Assembly: GCA_003342815.1 (NCBI GenBank)
Contig: PTEX01000298.1
Span: 434,001-498,000 of the forward strand
DNA: 64,000 nt
From: Eudromia elegans
Taxonomy: Eukaryota > Chordata > Aves > Tinamiformes > Tinamidae
Reading direction: 5' to 3'
In this document: piece by piece, positions 50,201 to 63,200 of the stretch
Layout of the letters: every line of letters begins with the position of its first letter
Numbering within the stretch: the first letter of the stretch is position 1
Program-made: the position numbers and the translations under genes
The notes under the pieces: model-generated
What the model was told of the DNA's origin: nothing
The model's input: the letters and a program-made list of their open reading frames with translations, nothing else
Databases searched by the model: none

Positions 50201-51378
50201 ACCGCTCCCACCTGCCAAGACAGCAATAATGTGCAGGATGGGAGATGAAGGCTCTGAGGAGCTGTGATTCCTTCACTGCTGCGTTTCTTCTGGTCACTGG
50301 CTGAAGTCAGTCTCCAAGTCTCAAATCCTTGTGTAGTGCCCTGCTCAACAGACAACCTGTCTCCATTTTACAGTCTTTTAGTTTATTGATATACCATTCT
50401 CTTCATTCTTGGACTCTTCTGAACAGGTTATTTTGAACAGAACAACTCTTGTAGCAGTTCATTTACAAATCTGCACAGTTTTTACTTGCCTTTCCAAGGC
50501 ATATTTTTCATACTAGATTCTAGGGTAAAATGCAACAAAACCTATAACTCATTCTAATTAAAAAAGAAAGGAGAGGTAACAGCTATAAATGCAGGTAAAG
50601 CATACTTATGTGCTTTCATATTCAGTAATAAAGCCAAAAACTTCAACAGTTTATGAAAGGTATTATTGAAAAAGTAATGAATCAAAGCAAAGAGAGCTTG
50701 AATAAAGGAGTTGGGCACATTGGGGGCTTTTGTTTTGCCATTATGTATTCTTCCACAGTATGTTGCAGAGGAGAAAATGCAGTATTTAATCAGAATGGAG
50801 CCCTAAGGGATAAAGGCCATGCCATACTTCTGAAGCATACAGTTTCTACCTGACTGCTAGGCATGCTGTGAAGCTTAATTAAAGTTTATAAAGCACATCA
50901 AGATCTTTGGATAACAGGCAGAGTAATATTGTGTTGAAAATTTGTGATTTCCAACCCTAAAGAGTGAGATCCTAAAGTACAAATTATTTTGTCTTATATT
51001 CCATCCCTGGCTTAGGTGGTGTTAATTCTGTATGCAGATTTTTCCACAAAGAAATATTAAGGGGATTGCAAAGTTTTGGTTTTATTACTATTCATCTGAG
51101 AAGCATTTGAAGTATTTGAAGTACTATGTAAATTATTATTGGTTTGCATTAACATAGAATTGTTTGCTTTGATTTTAAAACACATATATAATACATTTTT
51201 TATATTATATTCTCTTATCCTCTTCAAAGTGTGTCATTGAAAGGAAAATCAGTATCATTATTCAGAATACATTAATATTAGGCTGCAGAAACTTCTCAGA
51301 TGTAATTTTCCAGCTCATTTTAAATATATATTTCAAGGGCTTGGGCAACATGGAAGTGACAGAAATTACACATGAACA
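47290..51378. other. intergenic DNA
   Basis: AT-rich, with no gene or confident repeat recognised. Confidence 0.5.
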
Positions 51379-51753
51379 GAATCACAGACTGGTTAAGGTT
51401 GGAAGGGGCCTCTAGAGATCATCTAGTCCAACTCCCCCTGCTCCAGCAGGGACACCCAGAGCACGGGGCACAGGGCGGCATGCAGGCGGGCTTGAAGATC
51501 TCCAGAGCAGGAGACTCCACAACCTCTCTGGGCAGCCTGTGCCAGGGCTCCATCACCCTCACAGGAAAGAAGTTCTTCCACACATGAAGATGGAATTTCC
51601 TGTGTTTCAACTCATGCCCATTACCCCTTGTCCTATCACATTGAGCACCACCAAGAAGAATTTAGGCCCATGCTCCCTACATTCTCCTCTCAGGTGTTTG
51701 TACATGTTGATCAGATCTCCTCTCCATCTTCTTTTCTCCAGGCTAAACAAGCC
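51379..51753 (-). mobile_element. CR1 LINE 3' fragment
   Basis: CR1 3' region in minus orientation: AAGGTTGGAAGGGGCCTCTA at its 3' end, then GATCATCTAGTCCAACTCCC and CTGGGCAGCCTG. It is 5'-truncated, its tail is degenerate (CAGAATCACAG), and it appears older than the copies at 56 and 59 kb. Confidence 0.92.
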
Positions 51754-51813
51754 TAGATGGTCTCTAGAGGTCCCTTCCAACCTATACCATTGTGTGATTC
51801 TGTGCTTCTGTGA
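51754..51813 (+). mobile_element. CR1 LINE 3' tip in opposite orientation
   Basis: GGTCTCTAGAGGTCCCTTCC followed by degenerate GATTCTGTG tail units. It abuts the 5' end of the minus-strand CR1 copy and forms an inverted repeat with that copy's 3' end. Confidence 0.85.
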
Positions 51814-54800
51814 TACAGGGAAAAGCTATTCTTTCTATTTCTTTGTCATTTTAAGAAGTTAGATTTAATGCCTCATATTCTCTCTAATGCACATGGACCA
51901 CATTTTCAACTGATGCTACTTCTAGACAGAAAAGAAAAATATCTTTTATGTCAGATAGACATAACCAGTATTTTTGTCACTGCCAGTGATTTTTTTGTAC
52001 CATTTTCACCCATTTTCTCCAAAAGCAAACTCTTATTTAATAAATTCCAGAAATATTTGGTGCAACTCGTTAAATATCTTCAGATTTTTCTACCTTTACA
52101 CTTCATGCTGCAGTAGCCTGTTAAATAATGTTAAAGTATATTCGGAATTTGTTCTCACTAGTCTGTTTTAAATAGACTCATAAATATTATTGAAGTTCAT
52201 CATCATATTTAGTTCTTCAGGCAAGACCTGGTTGTCAGGAACATAGAATCAGTCACCATTTTTCTAAACTTAAAGTGTGACACCAGGTTAGATTCTTTTT
52301 CCCCAAAAATCAGAATAACAGAAGGAAAATTTCAAGGAAGTTTCAAAAAAAAAAAAGAGGTGTCCTAACAAACTCCATACTTCAACTGACAAAACATATG
52401 GACTTGGGATGTGTATCCTGAGATTCTAAAAGTCTCTCTAAAATAGGGTAAAGAGGTACATTTCCTGATAAACTCTACTTAGGACATGATTCTTATTTAT
52501 ATGAATGTATTTTGGATGGTAACTTTTGAATAGTCTTTAGGCTCCTTGAAAATGCAAAATAACAATGTAAAATGATCTTTAATGCAAGTGAAAAAAGTTC
52601 AAATTTCCATTTCTAGGTATTGTCCCATTGGACAACTAAATACATTTTTACTTTTATGTATATAGATGAAGCTATAGTGATACATAAGATAGAAAGATAG
52701 AAGAAAGAAGATAGAAAATTCAGGTCTTAGCATGCTTCATTAATGTTCTCTAAAATCAACAAGACTCTAGAGTGCTGCCAACTTTTATTTAAGGGACGGA
52801 AGTTTTACTCTCAGTTTATTCACATCATTATTCCTACTGCTATTAGGCAAGTTGGTCATGAGAGTAGGAAGAGTTTATTTCTTTGTCATTACCTGTTTCT
52901 TAAGATCTCCTGTGTTCCCATATTTATCTATTAGTACTGCTCTTGTGACCTTTTCCGTAAACAGCTTGAACAGCTACTTCTTTGTCTTTTCCGTATTGCT
53001 GTATCTTTCCTTAGTGCCTTCTAAAGCTGATGCAGAATATGATTCAGAGCGGATGCCTAACTTAGGTGCCTTAGGTTAGACTGAGTGTTCTCATTTACAA
53101 ATCTGTTTTCTAGAGACTGTGCCATCAGCAGAAATTCACACAGAGTGACAATATTTCAAGGTTAATTTCCTAAATAATATATATAAATCAGAAGCTCATT
53201 TAGCTTCACTCATGCACTCCAGCTGAAACTGTGGCTACCAACAAGCAAATGTGGAGAAATGTCTGCCTTTCCTAGGAAGTGTTTTCTACAAGTCCTTAAG
53301 ACTATTCAAGATGCAAATCAGAGTAGAGTCTGGATGACTCTGTTTAAACCAATGGCCAATATCAGAAAAATCTTCCACTATCTTGAAAAAAAAAAATCTA
53401 TTGTGGATATATATATACACCCAAAGACAGACAGATAAGTATCCTGAACTTGCACAGAAAGCAATGGAGAAAGTCAGCAAGTCCATCAGTGACATCTCTG
53501 ATGCTTCAGACTTAGCCACTAAGTGAATCTTTGGATCTACTTTTAAGGTATTTTGTGCTGTGCCTTAGTGTATTCCCCAGAGCTTTACTTGTTTCAGTAT
53601 TCTTGTCTTACTCTTTCAAAAATCCTTAGGATCAATGAGATCACTAGTTCCATATTTGTTCTTATTCCCTTGCTTTTTTGTGTTTTCTTCCTGGTATTTG
53701 TCTTCTAGCATTTGCCATTTCCAGCATTAGCCTTGTTTTACTATCTGTCGCTTGTTAGGCAGCTCATATTTTCAGTATTTGTCATTTTCCCTTGCATTTA
53801 ATTTCAATATTTGTGACATGTCTTTTCTTCTTGACTCATAACTCATGAGTCATAGCTCATTTGCTCCCAGTGCTTCTCCAAATGGCTGAAGGATAGTTTC
53901 ATGCATAATGTGGATGGTTGCAAAGTCCAGAGAGACAGCCCGATATCTTATAAGTGTACATCTTCTTGATTTTAACTGAAAGGCACATGGGAGCAAAATA
54001 ATTTAGTGCATCAGAAAATAGAGCTTTATGACTTAGACTAGCATTAAATTATTGTCATTGAACAATATTTCTTGATACATTTCTCAGTCCTTTCAGAAAG
54101 ACTGAGCAAGCGTTTGACTTCTGTACATACTCAATACTATTTTTTTTCTGAATACTTTGTGCCATTATTCTGCATTTCTGGTAAAAGGGCACATTTTGAA
54201 ATACTTTTTCCAATTTGCATATTAATAAATAGAGTACCTACAACTAAAAGAAACAAATTTTTGTGTTTGGTTGAGAAAAAAAAATGAGTAGAGTCCATAC
54301 ATATAAATAACTGCTCAGTCTGTTACTGTACATTGTGTTTCAAGGGCATACTTTGAATGTTTCATATGTGCAATATATCTTATGTATTTTTTCTTATGAC
54401 CTTACAGCTAAACCTAATGTAACTGGTCATGGAAAGAGAGAATTTAAAAAGACTTCTCAGAGTGTCTTATTGAAATCCTTAGCTATTACGTATAGTAAAT
54501 TCCCAAAGACTTCACAGAAAATACAAATAACTATTACCATCTTACAGTGGAGAGTCTGAAGTACTAAGAGTTTATTGACTCACCTAAAGCCATAAAACAC
54601 ACCCAAGATATTGGCTAAGAATGTGAGTAGAATTTGAAGATTATTTAAAAGATCTCCTGACTGAATGACTAAATTGTACAGATGATTTTTCATTGCTAGT
54701 TTGCTTTTGTTTCACAACATTTTTTTTTGTTTAGTCTTTGTTTCCATTCCACTCTTTGGGAGATTGATGTAGCACAAGTCTTAGTACTTGTTTTTTTTTC

Positions 54801-56071
54801 TAATATCCAAATTCGTGTTTGATACCTTGTATTACTTTACAGACAGCTCGATCCACTTCCCTGAAAGCAATGGCCAGAGACCAGGCATCCTGTCATTCAT
54901 AGCCTAGGGTCTGGCAGTGAAATTGGAGCAAATAATTTGTCCCTTTCAAGATCTCTAGGAGAAGGAGAACTATTCAACCAGCTAGAAAATATAGAGAAAC
55001 ATTTAGTAGCGTCAATATTCTAGTTGTTCCTTTGACCCACTTTCCATATCCAGCATTTGTGTCTTTCATATACAGCAGCATTGAACCCCCTTCAGGGCAG
55101 CTATAGCTCCTGCTCTCTATTCAGAAGCTGAGGACCAAAGTGCTGCTATTTAATAAAGAGCAGGAGGATGTGGACAACCTCTGTGTAGTCCAGGATCCTG
55201 CCTTCTGAAGGGAGGCAATAAATGACTGTGTGATGCCTTGCACAGAGGAAAGCAGATGGGGTTTTGGATGATCTTGGGTATCTCTGCTGAATTTCAATTC
55301 CTTGGCTTATTATAATGTTAATTTCACTGTATTTGTATTTCATTCCAATACCACAGCCAGGGCAATATCTGAAAACTCTAGTCATTAGCCTACTGATAAC
55401 TCTGACTGTAGCATGACTTCCAGAAGTGCCTTCTGCCTTCTTCAGCTCTTACCTGCAGCACCTTTCTTCATATTCACCCTGGGACAGAAAGTGAGTAACA
55501 GTCTGCTCTCCATGTATGAGAGATCTAATTTCTGCCTCTTTTGACATACTCTGTTGAACAGGAGTGTTCCTCACTTGAATCTTTTACTCTTATGTCAAGA
55601 AGGAGATGCAAAATAGGACTGCAACCCTTGGAAGACCACATGAGCTTTGTAACACTTACTTTTCTTCTGCTCTCCTAGATACAACTAAAACTGTTCAAGG
55701 TGATAATCCTCATATCTAGTGTCCTTTTACATGTGTATTTTTCTTCCATAACTAGAAAACTTTCTGGGCACCAGTAGATGTCACTGCAGTCAAAACTAAG
55801 TTCTGGGCAGTTTCCACTATGAATGAAATTACTTTGCTAATACAATGCAAGCCATAACTATTTTTATTCCTAGGCCTACACCCAAAATTATTTATTTACC
55901 AGACCAAATCCTTGAGAAGATGAAATATGCCCCGTGAAGGAACTCCAGGTTGAGGTCTAGATTTTTAATTTATTCTGAAAATAAAGTGGTTAGAAATTTC
56001 TAAACATAACTTGTTTCATTGAAGTAGTCTGTGGAAGTGTGATGGTGGTAATGAAGATTTTGTTATAAAGA
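51814..56071. other. intergenic DNA
   Basis: AT-rich. A purine-rich AGAT/GAAA patch lies at 52684-52716 and an AP-1-like cluster at 53831-53860. I recognise no gene. Confidence 0.5.
53831..53860. promoter_or_regulatory. cluster of AP-1-like sites in a 7-base tandem array
   Basis: TGACTCA at 53832-53838 and TGAGTCA at 53846-53852 form 8-base inverted arms around a 5-base spacer. Both sit in a 7-base ladder (GACTCAT, AACTCAT, GAGTCAT, AGCTCAT). It lies about 19 kb upstream of RIPK2. Enhancer function is only a possibility. Confidence 0.3.
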
Positions 56072-56322
56072 AATCATAGAATCACAGAATGGCTAGGGTT
56101 GGAAGGGACCTCTAGAGGTCATCTAGTCCAACCCCCCTGCACACACAGGGTCTCCTAGAGCATGTGGCACAGGGTGATGTCCAGGCGGGTTTGGAAGATC
56201 TCCAGAGAAGGAGACTCCACCACCTCTCTGGGCAGCCTGTTCCAGTGCTCTGTCACCCTCACAGGAAAGAAGTTCTTTCTTAAGTTCCTGTGGAACTTTC
56301 AATACCTCACAGTGGATTTTCT
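56072..56322 (-). mobile_element. CR1 LINE 3' fragment
   Basis: CR1 3' region, minus orientation, with tail units ATCATAGAATCACAGAATGG and then GGTTGGAAGGGACCTCTAGA. It is roughly 94% identical by eye to the matching part of the copy at 59.2 kb and 5'-truncated near 56322. Confidence 0.92.
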
Positions 56323-57104
56323 GTCCAACATTAGGAAAAGAGACGAGAGCTGCAAAATCTTGAGACTCATGTGATTAAGCGTACATTGGAAATATAGGTT
56401 GAAATCATCTTTGTTCTAGAACGTGAAGAACATGAAATCTTTGAAGACAGCTATGCCATGTGCTTCAAGTGCAATAGAGAAATATATTTCAGATTGAATC
56501 TTAGCTTTTCTTAAGGTCTCCTGTTTGCATAGAGGTTATTTAAAAAATTGCAAATCTCTCAACCTGATTTCTGCTCTGGTGCCTCATATCTCTATGACAT
56601 GCATCTCTGAGTTAAATTCTGTATTTTCTCAGACCTTCTGGTTGATTCTCCTTTGCTTCACAGATGAGACTTGAACCCATCTCAGGTAATAGGAGAAAAA
56701 AAATTTTTTTGAATGATAATGATGAGGTGAAAGAGCATCTCGCCTTTCAATTCAGACTGCGATACCTTTGGAAAGAAGAACAATTTATGGAAATGGGTAA
56801 TGTTATAGTTAAGACTGAGAGCTATATATTTAGGTTCCCTTTGCAATTCTGCCAGTGACTTTTTATTTGATATTGAAAACTTATTACCTCTGAACTGCAT
56901 TTTTCTCATCTTAATAAGAGGATAATATTACCTCTTTACTTCAAAAAATGCCATAAGAATGAATTTACTAACTTTTGTAAGAGAATATGAGATCTTGAAG
57001 GATCATATAAGTACAAAGCAATCCTGATTCTCCCATTACTCTGTTCTAGAAGGACTTTAGTTAAACAAGACCTCAGTGAGAATAACCTTTTTTCCTCTTC
57101 CCCC

Positions 57105-57225
57105 ATGATTTTTTAAAATATTTTTATATTTATTTATATTTTATATTTATATACTTTAAATAATATTAATACATTTAAGTATTTTTAGTAAAGAAAAAAA
57201 AAAGAGAGAAAAAAAAAGAGAAAAA
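57105..57225. repeat. AT-rich tract followed by A/G-rich low complexity
   Basis: A TATATTTAT-like run passes into a poly-A/GA purine run at 57193-57225. Simple sequence only. Confidence 0.8.
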
Positions 57226-59213
57226 GTCTATCTATCCGGTAACATGTAACTGAGACATTCTTGTGGTACAGCAGAGACCTAGGTCTCTGTGAAAGTCCCT
57301 GCTCAGTCTTTTCACATTGAGTGATTTGAGCTTCTTAAAGTTTTTATTTGTTTGTTTGCTTCTTTGTCTCTGAATTTCACTTGATGTATTTACCTTTCTG
57401 TAGGCTATTACTGAAAAAGATATTTGAGTTCTGGCAGGGTAGATTTTAAGCAAATGCTTGAACCACATTACTGAGTAAACCTCTTGGTTTCTCTCAGTGA
57501 TATAGGGACATTCCACTTTGCATAGATAACTGCATCTCTTTCTGGAGAAAGAATAAGGGATGATGACTTAACAGTCCACAGAGCAGAAAACCTGCTGGGT
57601 ATGTGGTAGTGCGAGGTTCATGTCCATGGGCTGAACTAAGTAACACAAGAGCTTCATGCTTGGATTCCTGTTCCCATGTAGCTGCCTGAAAATCGTTTAA
57701 GGTCAGTGAACATCTGTCTTCCGTCTGAGTTTGACCAGAAAACTTTATCCTTTAAAAGTAGCCTGATTTTTTTTTTTCTGTGATACTTTTCTGTGGTACA
57801 TCAACAGTTTCTGACAAATAATTATTTTATCAGAAGATGGATTGCCAATTTTACTTCAAACAACCAACTCAGCAATAAAGGAGTCCAATGATAGAACATA
57901 TAAGGAGTGTCTTGTTGAACAAAAAGAACATTTGTTTAAGTAATTCTCTCTGTCTCCCAGTATCACCTAGGTTAGAAGTCCCTAGGATGTGGGCTGGGGG
58001 TGATCAAGGAGTCATATTAAACATGAAAACTGATGAATGCATCATTTTTGTCTGACAGTGTGTTTTCACAAACAGCAGGCATTTTCCTCCAGGGACCTGT
58101 TTTTCAGTTAGAGGATATGAACCATACCCAGCAGGAAAATTGCTGAGTGAAAAAAGATATTTTCCATTCACAGTGATGTAGCTTTTGCTGGCAGTACTTT
58201 ATTGTGTTATATGCCTTACTTTATAATGGAACAAAAAATATGGACATAGAAGGAGGAAAAATATGAACACAGAAGGAAGCAAAGCATTAGACAGATCAAC
58301 ATTAAACACGAGGTAGCTGTGGGCTTTGTTTCTTTGTTAAGTGCAAAAAATATTAATATTGGCTATGGAGTTAGATTATTATCAAAATTGGGCTATTAGA
58401 GAAAGAAAGATACACAAAATAAGCAGTGCAAAATATGCCTAAAATAGTCATAGTAAAAGTGAAAAAGATGCTACTGCAGACAGCAGTAGATGTAATAAGT
58501 GATACTGTTTTTAAGGTCAGATTTTACAGCAGCAGCTGCCAAGGCAAGGGAAGGTGTTGGAATAGCACTGGAACTACAGAAAACTGTAGCTGGCACCGCA
58601 CCATCTTCTGCCTTCTCAACAGAAGGAAAGTTGGCTCCTGCCTGTATAAAATAGGCCTTGCATCAATTCTAAGATAAAACAGCACTATTAAATAACAATT
58701 AAAGTTACGTAAAAATCCAAATCATGCAGTTAACTGCATGAGTGAGCAGTTTACTTGGTGGCTGGTCCATGACTGCTTGAAGTCAACAGGAAAATTTTCA
58801 CAGAGTATAGTAGACTTTCAGTCAGGCCCTTAGCAAAAAGGAAAACGATTTTATGAGTTTAAGTAAAATCCAGACCAAAGAAATGCAAAAGGTGTTGGGT
58901 TACAATAGTCAATAATTGTGTCTTGGCAATTGAGGCAGGCTTGGAATATAGTTGCACAAAGATAGGCGGCACCTGATGCACTGTGGATGTGACTATCTTG
59001 GTTTGGATGGGAGCATGCCTGCAGATTGACCTACTGTCCTCATGCCCTGTGTTTTAGTAATGTGGTGTGAAATGGTCTTGGAGCATGTGGGCTGGAAGCT
59101 GAACTGCAAGAAACGCTGCAGGACAGCACTGGCTGCTAATGGGTGTTGAATGAGCAGGATCAGACGAAGCCTAGTTTTCACCAAAGCCTTTCACCAAAGC
59201 CCCACCTAGTTTG

Positions 59214-60235
59214 ATCATAGAATCATAGAATCATAGAATGGCTAGGGTTGGAAGGGACCTCTAGAGGTCATCTAGTCCAACCCCCCCTGCACATGCAGGG
59301 TCCCCTAGAGCATGTGGCACAGGGTGATGTCCAGGTGGGTTTTGAAGATCTCCAGAGAAGGAGACTCCGCCACCTCTCTGGGCAGCCTGTTCCAGTGCTC
59401 TGTCACCCTCACTGTTAAGAAATTCTTCCTCAAGTTCCTGTGGAACTTTTGGTGCCTCAATTTGTGGCTGTTTCCTCTAGTTCTATCACTGGCCACCACT
59501 GAGAAGAGGCCAGCCCCCTCCTCCTCATTCCTGTCTTGAGATATTTATATACATTGATCAGATTTCCTCTCAGTCTTCTCTTCTCCAGGCTGAAGAGGCC
59601 CAGCTCTCTCAGCCTTTCCTCATAGGGCAGATGTTCCAGGCCCCTAATCATCTTTGTAGCCCTGTGCTGGACTCTCTCTAGCAGCTCCACGTCCCTCCTG
59701 CACTGGGGAGCCCAGAACTGCACACAGTACTCGAGGTGCGGCCTCACCAGGGCTGAGTAGAGGGGCAGAATCACCTCCCTCGACCTGCTGGAGACGCTCT
59801 GCTTAATGCACCCCAAGATCCCATTGGCCTTCTTGGCCACGGGGGCACACTGCTGCCTCATGGTCAACTTGTCATCCACCATGACGCCCAGGTCCCTTTC
59901 TGCGGGGCTGCTCTCCAGGAGGTCGGTCCCCAGCCTGTAGGCATGTCTAGGGTTATTCCTCCCCAGGTGCAGGACCCTGCACTTGCCCTTGTTGAACTTC
60001 ATGAGGTTACTCGCCGCCCAGTTGTCCAGTCTGTCCAGGACCCTCTGGATGGCAGCACAGCCCTCAGGGCTGTCAGCTATTCCTCCCAGCTTAGTATCAT
60101 CAGCAAACTTGCTGAGGGAGCACTCCATCCCTTCATCTAGGTCGTTAATGAATAAATTGAACAGGACCGGACCAAGGACTGACCTGTGGGAGACACCACT
60201 ATTCACAGGCATGTGGATATCAAGTCCACCAATTC
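59214..60235 (-). mobile_element. CR1 LINE, 5'-truncated, with part of the reverse transcriptase
   Basis: This is the longest CR1 copy here, about 1 kb. Its 3' end at 59214 has three ATCATAGA-type tail units. The 5' end near 60235 falls inside the reverse transcriptase, so most of the element is missing. It cannot move by itself. Confidence 0.95.
59305..60212 (-). pseudogene. CR1 reverse transcriptase C-terminal fragment (frameshifted)
   Basis: The frame 60212-59457 encodes the end of a non-LTR reverse transcriptase: [15 protein letters not shown], then the catalytic-motif variant [39 protein letters not shown] and [18 protein letters not shown]. It then shifts, and the C-terminus continues in another frame (59499-59305: [20 protein letters not shown]) to a stop. 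The usual PQG of SGVPQGSVLG reads SHR here. Everything upstream (endonuclease and most of the RT) is missing, so this is a dead fragment. Confidence 0.93.
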
Positions 60236-63200
60236 ACCAACTGTTCTAACGTATAGATTCTCTCCTCTTGAAACACATTGTGTGACAAGGTAGATGTAGC
60301 TTAAATGATTTAAATTCAGTAATTTGTTTGAGCTTGAAAAATGGACATGTGAACATGTAGAGATCTGAGACGGGTATCAAGAGCTGCCCAAAGTTAGCCT
60401 TCTTTATGAGCTGTTTTTCCCTTCTGCAGTTGTGTATCTGATTTTTTTGGGTGGTATCTGAAAGCAAACATTCTCTATCACCTCTTATTTTTCTCCATGC
60501 CTATTTATCTTTCAACAAATTTAAATTCTTTATAATTCTGCAGAAGGTGCAAGGCAGATGCTGCTAGATGCAGACATTTCCTATCAACCAAGGTTCAACC
60601 TAGATCAAGACTTTTGCTGTCATGTCTTTCCATGTGTTGCATGAGTACATGCTACCACTGAAGACACAGAGAACTCTCTCACTTGATCTTGTCTGCTGAA
60701 AACTGCTTTTGTCATTATGAGATTTGTTAGTTAAGAGCAAGTTAAATAACTAACATCTACTGACTTTTGGGTTTTCCCATGAGTTGTCTCATAATTCTAC
60801 CTTCCAGAAATTGGTCTTTTATCCTCATAGTTGTCCAGGGATATACTGAAAAGTACTAATATAAAAGTGAAAATGAAAATAGAGTCTATTGTGCCACTCA
60901 AGGGAATAAAGTTCTTGATGCTGAATGCTGAGCCTGGTGCTCTCATTCTCAAAAAAAAAAAAAAAAAAAAAAAGGTTGTTTTGGATTTTTATTAACAGAA
61001 CAAAAAAATTTTTCCACGTAGTTATGAGGAGATGTAACTTCAGGCAGTTAAGTCAAGGGCCAAAATTCTTTACCACTTTTTGATCCCCTTTTTGTTTTGC
61101 ACAGTGTTGTCAGATCTTAAGCTATGTATCATTTTTTCATCACAATTTCCAACTTTAAGCTATGAAACTCTATCTCCACCAGAAGTATATGAGTGTCAGT
61201 GCGAATCTCTATATCGAGTTTAGCTGGTGCTGGAAGAACGAAAACAACCATTGTGTATCCTTTCTTTTACTTATGTTGTTAGTAGTTATCCTTTTGAGTG
61301 GTCCCTTTGCAGCAGGATAGTTATAATTAGGTAACACTACCTTGAGCTTCACAGTCCAGCAACCTTGGAGAATGAAAGGGCAGAAAGAAAAATCACGTCG
61401 TGGACAGGACAGAATGAACTGAGAGCGCCAGTCAGAGAAACAGACTTTACCTGTGGTCTGGCTCCTATCTTCCCAGGTAAGAGAAATATCTCTAGAAATT
61501 CAAGTTTGTTCTTGTCTCCAGCATCTGTTTTTGGAAAAAACAAGTAAACAAACACACAAAAACAAAATAAACCCCAAAAACCCACCATAGACAAAGCTGA
61601 AACCAAACAAGATTTTTTTTTCCCTGTATTCCTGAAGGGATGGGAACTTTGCTATTGGGTGTCTTTTCAGTAAAATACAGTGTGAATCACCACAGGATAG
61701 CACTGCTTGATTTGATGAATGCATAAAAAGACCTCTTGCATTGACTCTGGAGTTAGATACAATATTGTGAACTGTTTCTCAGGGGATACAAAGATTTTTT
61801 TTTCCTAGAGAGACAACAGAAATTTCTTGTTTTAGCTGAAAATGATGCTAAGGAGATGGTCTTTAATTGCGTAATTTTAAAGTTGAAATAACTAACATGA
61901 AGGAGAAAGGCAGGAGATCTCCCTGGTTTCTGTAAAGATGCACCAAAGCTTATGAATATGCAATAAATCCATAAAAAGTGGGATTTAAGGCTCAAATAAA
62001 TGTTACTACTCTCTTTCTAACCTGAAAGTAAAAGGACATCTGAAATTAAGGAAAGCATGCTGCCGAGCAACCCATACTGTTGTCCCATCTGAATGTGACC
62101 CTAGAGGAGGTCCTTTTATCTTGAACTGAATTAAGTGTCTGCTCTGCTAGCAGAGCGCTCAGATTTCATATTCCTGCTTGCTAAGCTGTGGTTGCCTTGG
62201 TAAGCTCGGTACCTGCTGTTCTGCTCCTGGGAGCTGTGAGCAGGAACAGGCGGTGACTCAACAGCCTTTCCAAGATACTGTTCGCAGGAACTTTGCATGA
62301 CATAAGAAAGCAGCAGTAAAACAATCCATACATTATAGTCACTGTAATCCGCCTACCTACTCCTTGACACTCTCCAGTTGTTGGCCAGATAATGTCTTCT
62401 CCACATTCCTTGGCCCTGCCTCTCTGTATCAGGTAGAGCTGCAATGGTTATATGCCTGAATTCTAGGCCCACACTCAATCATCAGCATATCTGCTGACAA
62501 ACTAAATTTGAACTCAGATTTGGCATGTCATAGGCCACAAAGCTCAGCCATATGGATCCAGCCATATGGATTTGTTCAGGGGCTTTTAGCTCAGCTCAGC
62601 ACTGGCAGTTAAACAGGAGATGGCCATAGGGAACCCTCCCTTGTTAGACCTCAGTGAGCACCTCTAGCCCATTTCAGGCCAAGGTTTACTCCTGAGCTAT
62701 TCCTGAAGGTGGCTTAAGGACAGAACAGAGCAGAGAGAAGATTTCACCTCAGCTGATGGTTTTTCAGCAGCTGCCACCTCTGTTCCTGGGGGGAGACAAT
62801 CAACTAAAACCTGAGAAGTGATAGCAGCTGCATTCCTGCTTCCTTAGTGTATTCCTGCTGATCCGTGATTTTAGCTAGCGTGTTTGATTTTGGCCTGGTT
62901 CACATGGTGTCAGCTCCCACGTCTCAGCTGTGACTAATGGCTTAATAGGAAAGGAAAGCTGCAGCTCTGCACCTGGGTGCTGACCTGATTCCTTCTCGTT
63001 CATGTGGGGAGAACGGTGCTTCAGCGTCATGGCTGTGTGCAGGTTCTCTTCCCTTGCTAAACTGTGACCAAACTGAGTGATCCTAACCTAGGACATTTCC
63101 ATAAGGATGCTCTGACTCAGCACTGCATGCTTGTGACCATGAGGACTCACATTTCAGTCTCCTGAAGCAGCTATGACCTTGGGGGTAGAGTTGTCCCTCT

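Noticed and set aside
51590-51599. NF-kB-like GGAATTTCC
   Set aside because: It is part of the CR1 sequence, so it is repeat-borne, and it lies 16 kb from the gene.
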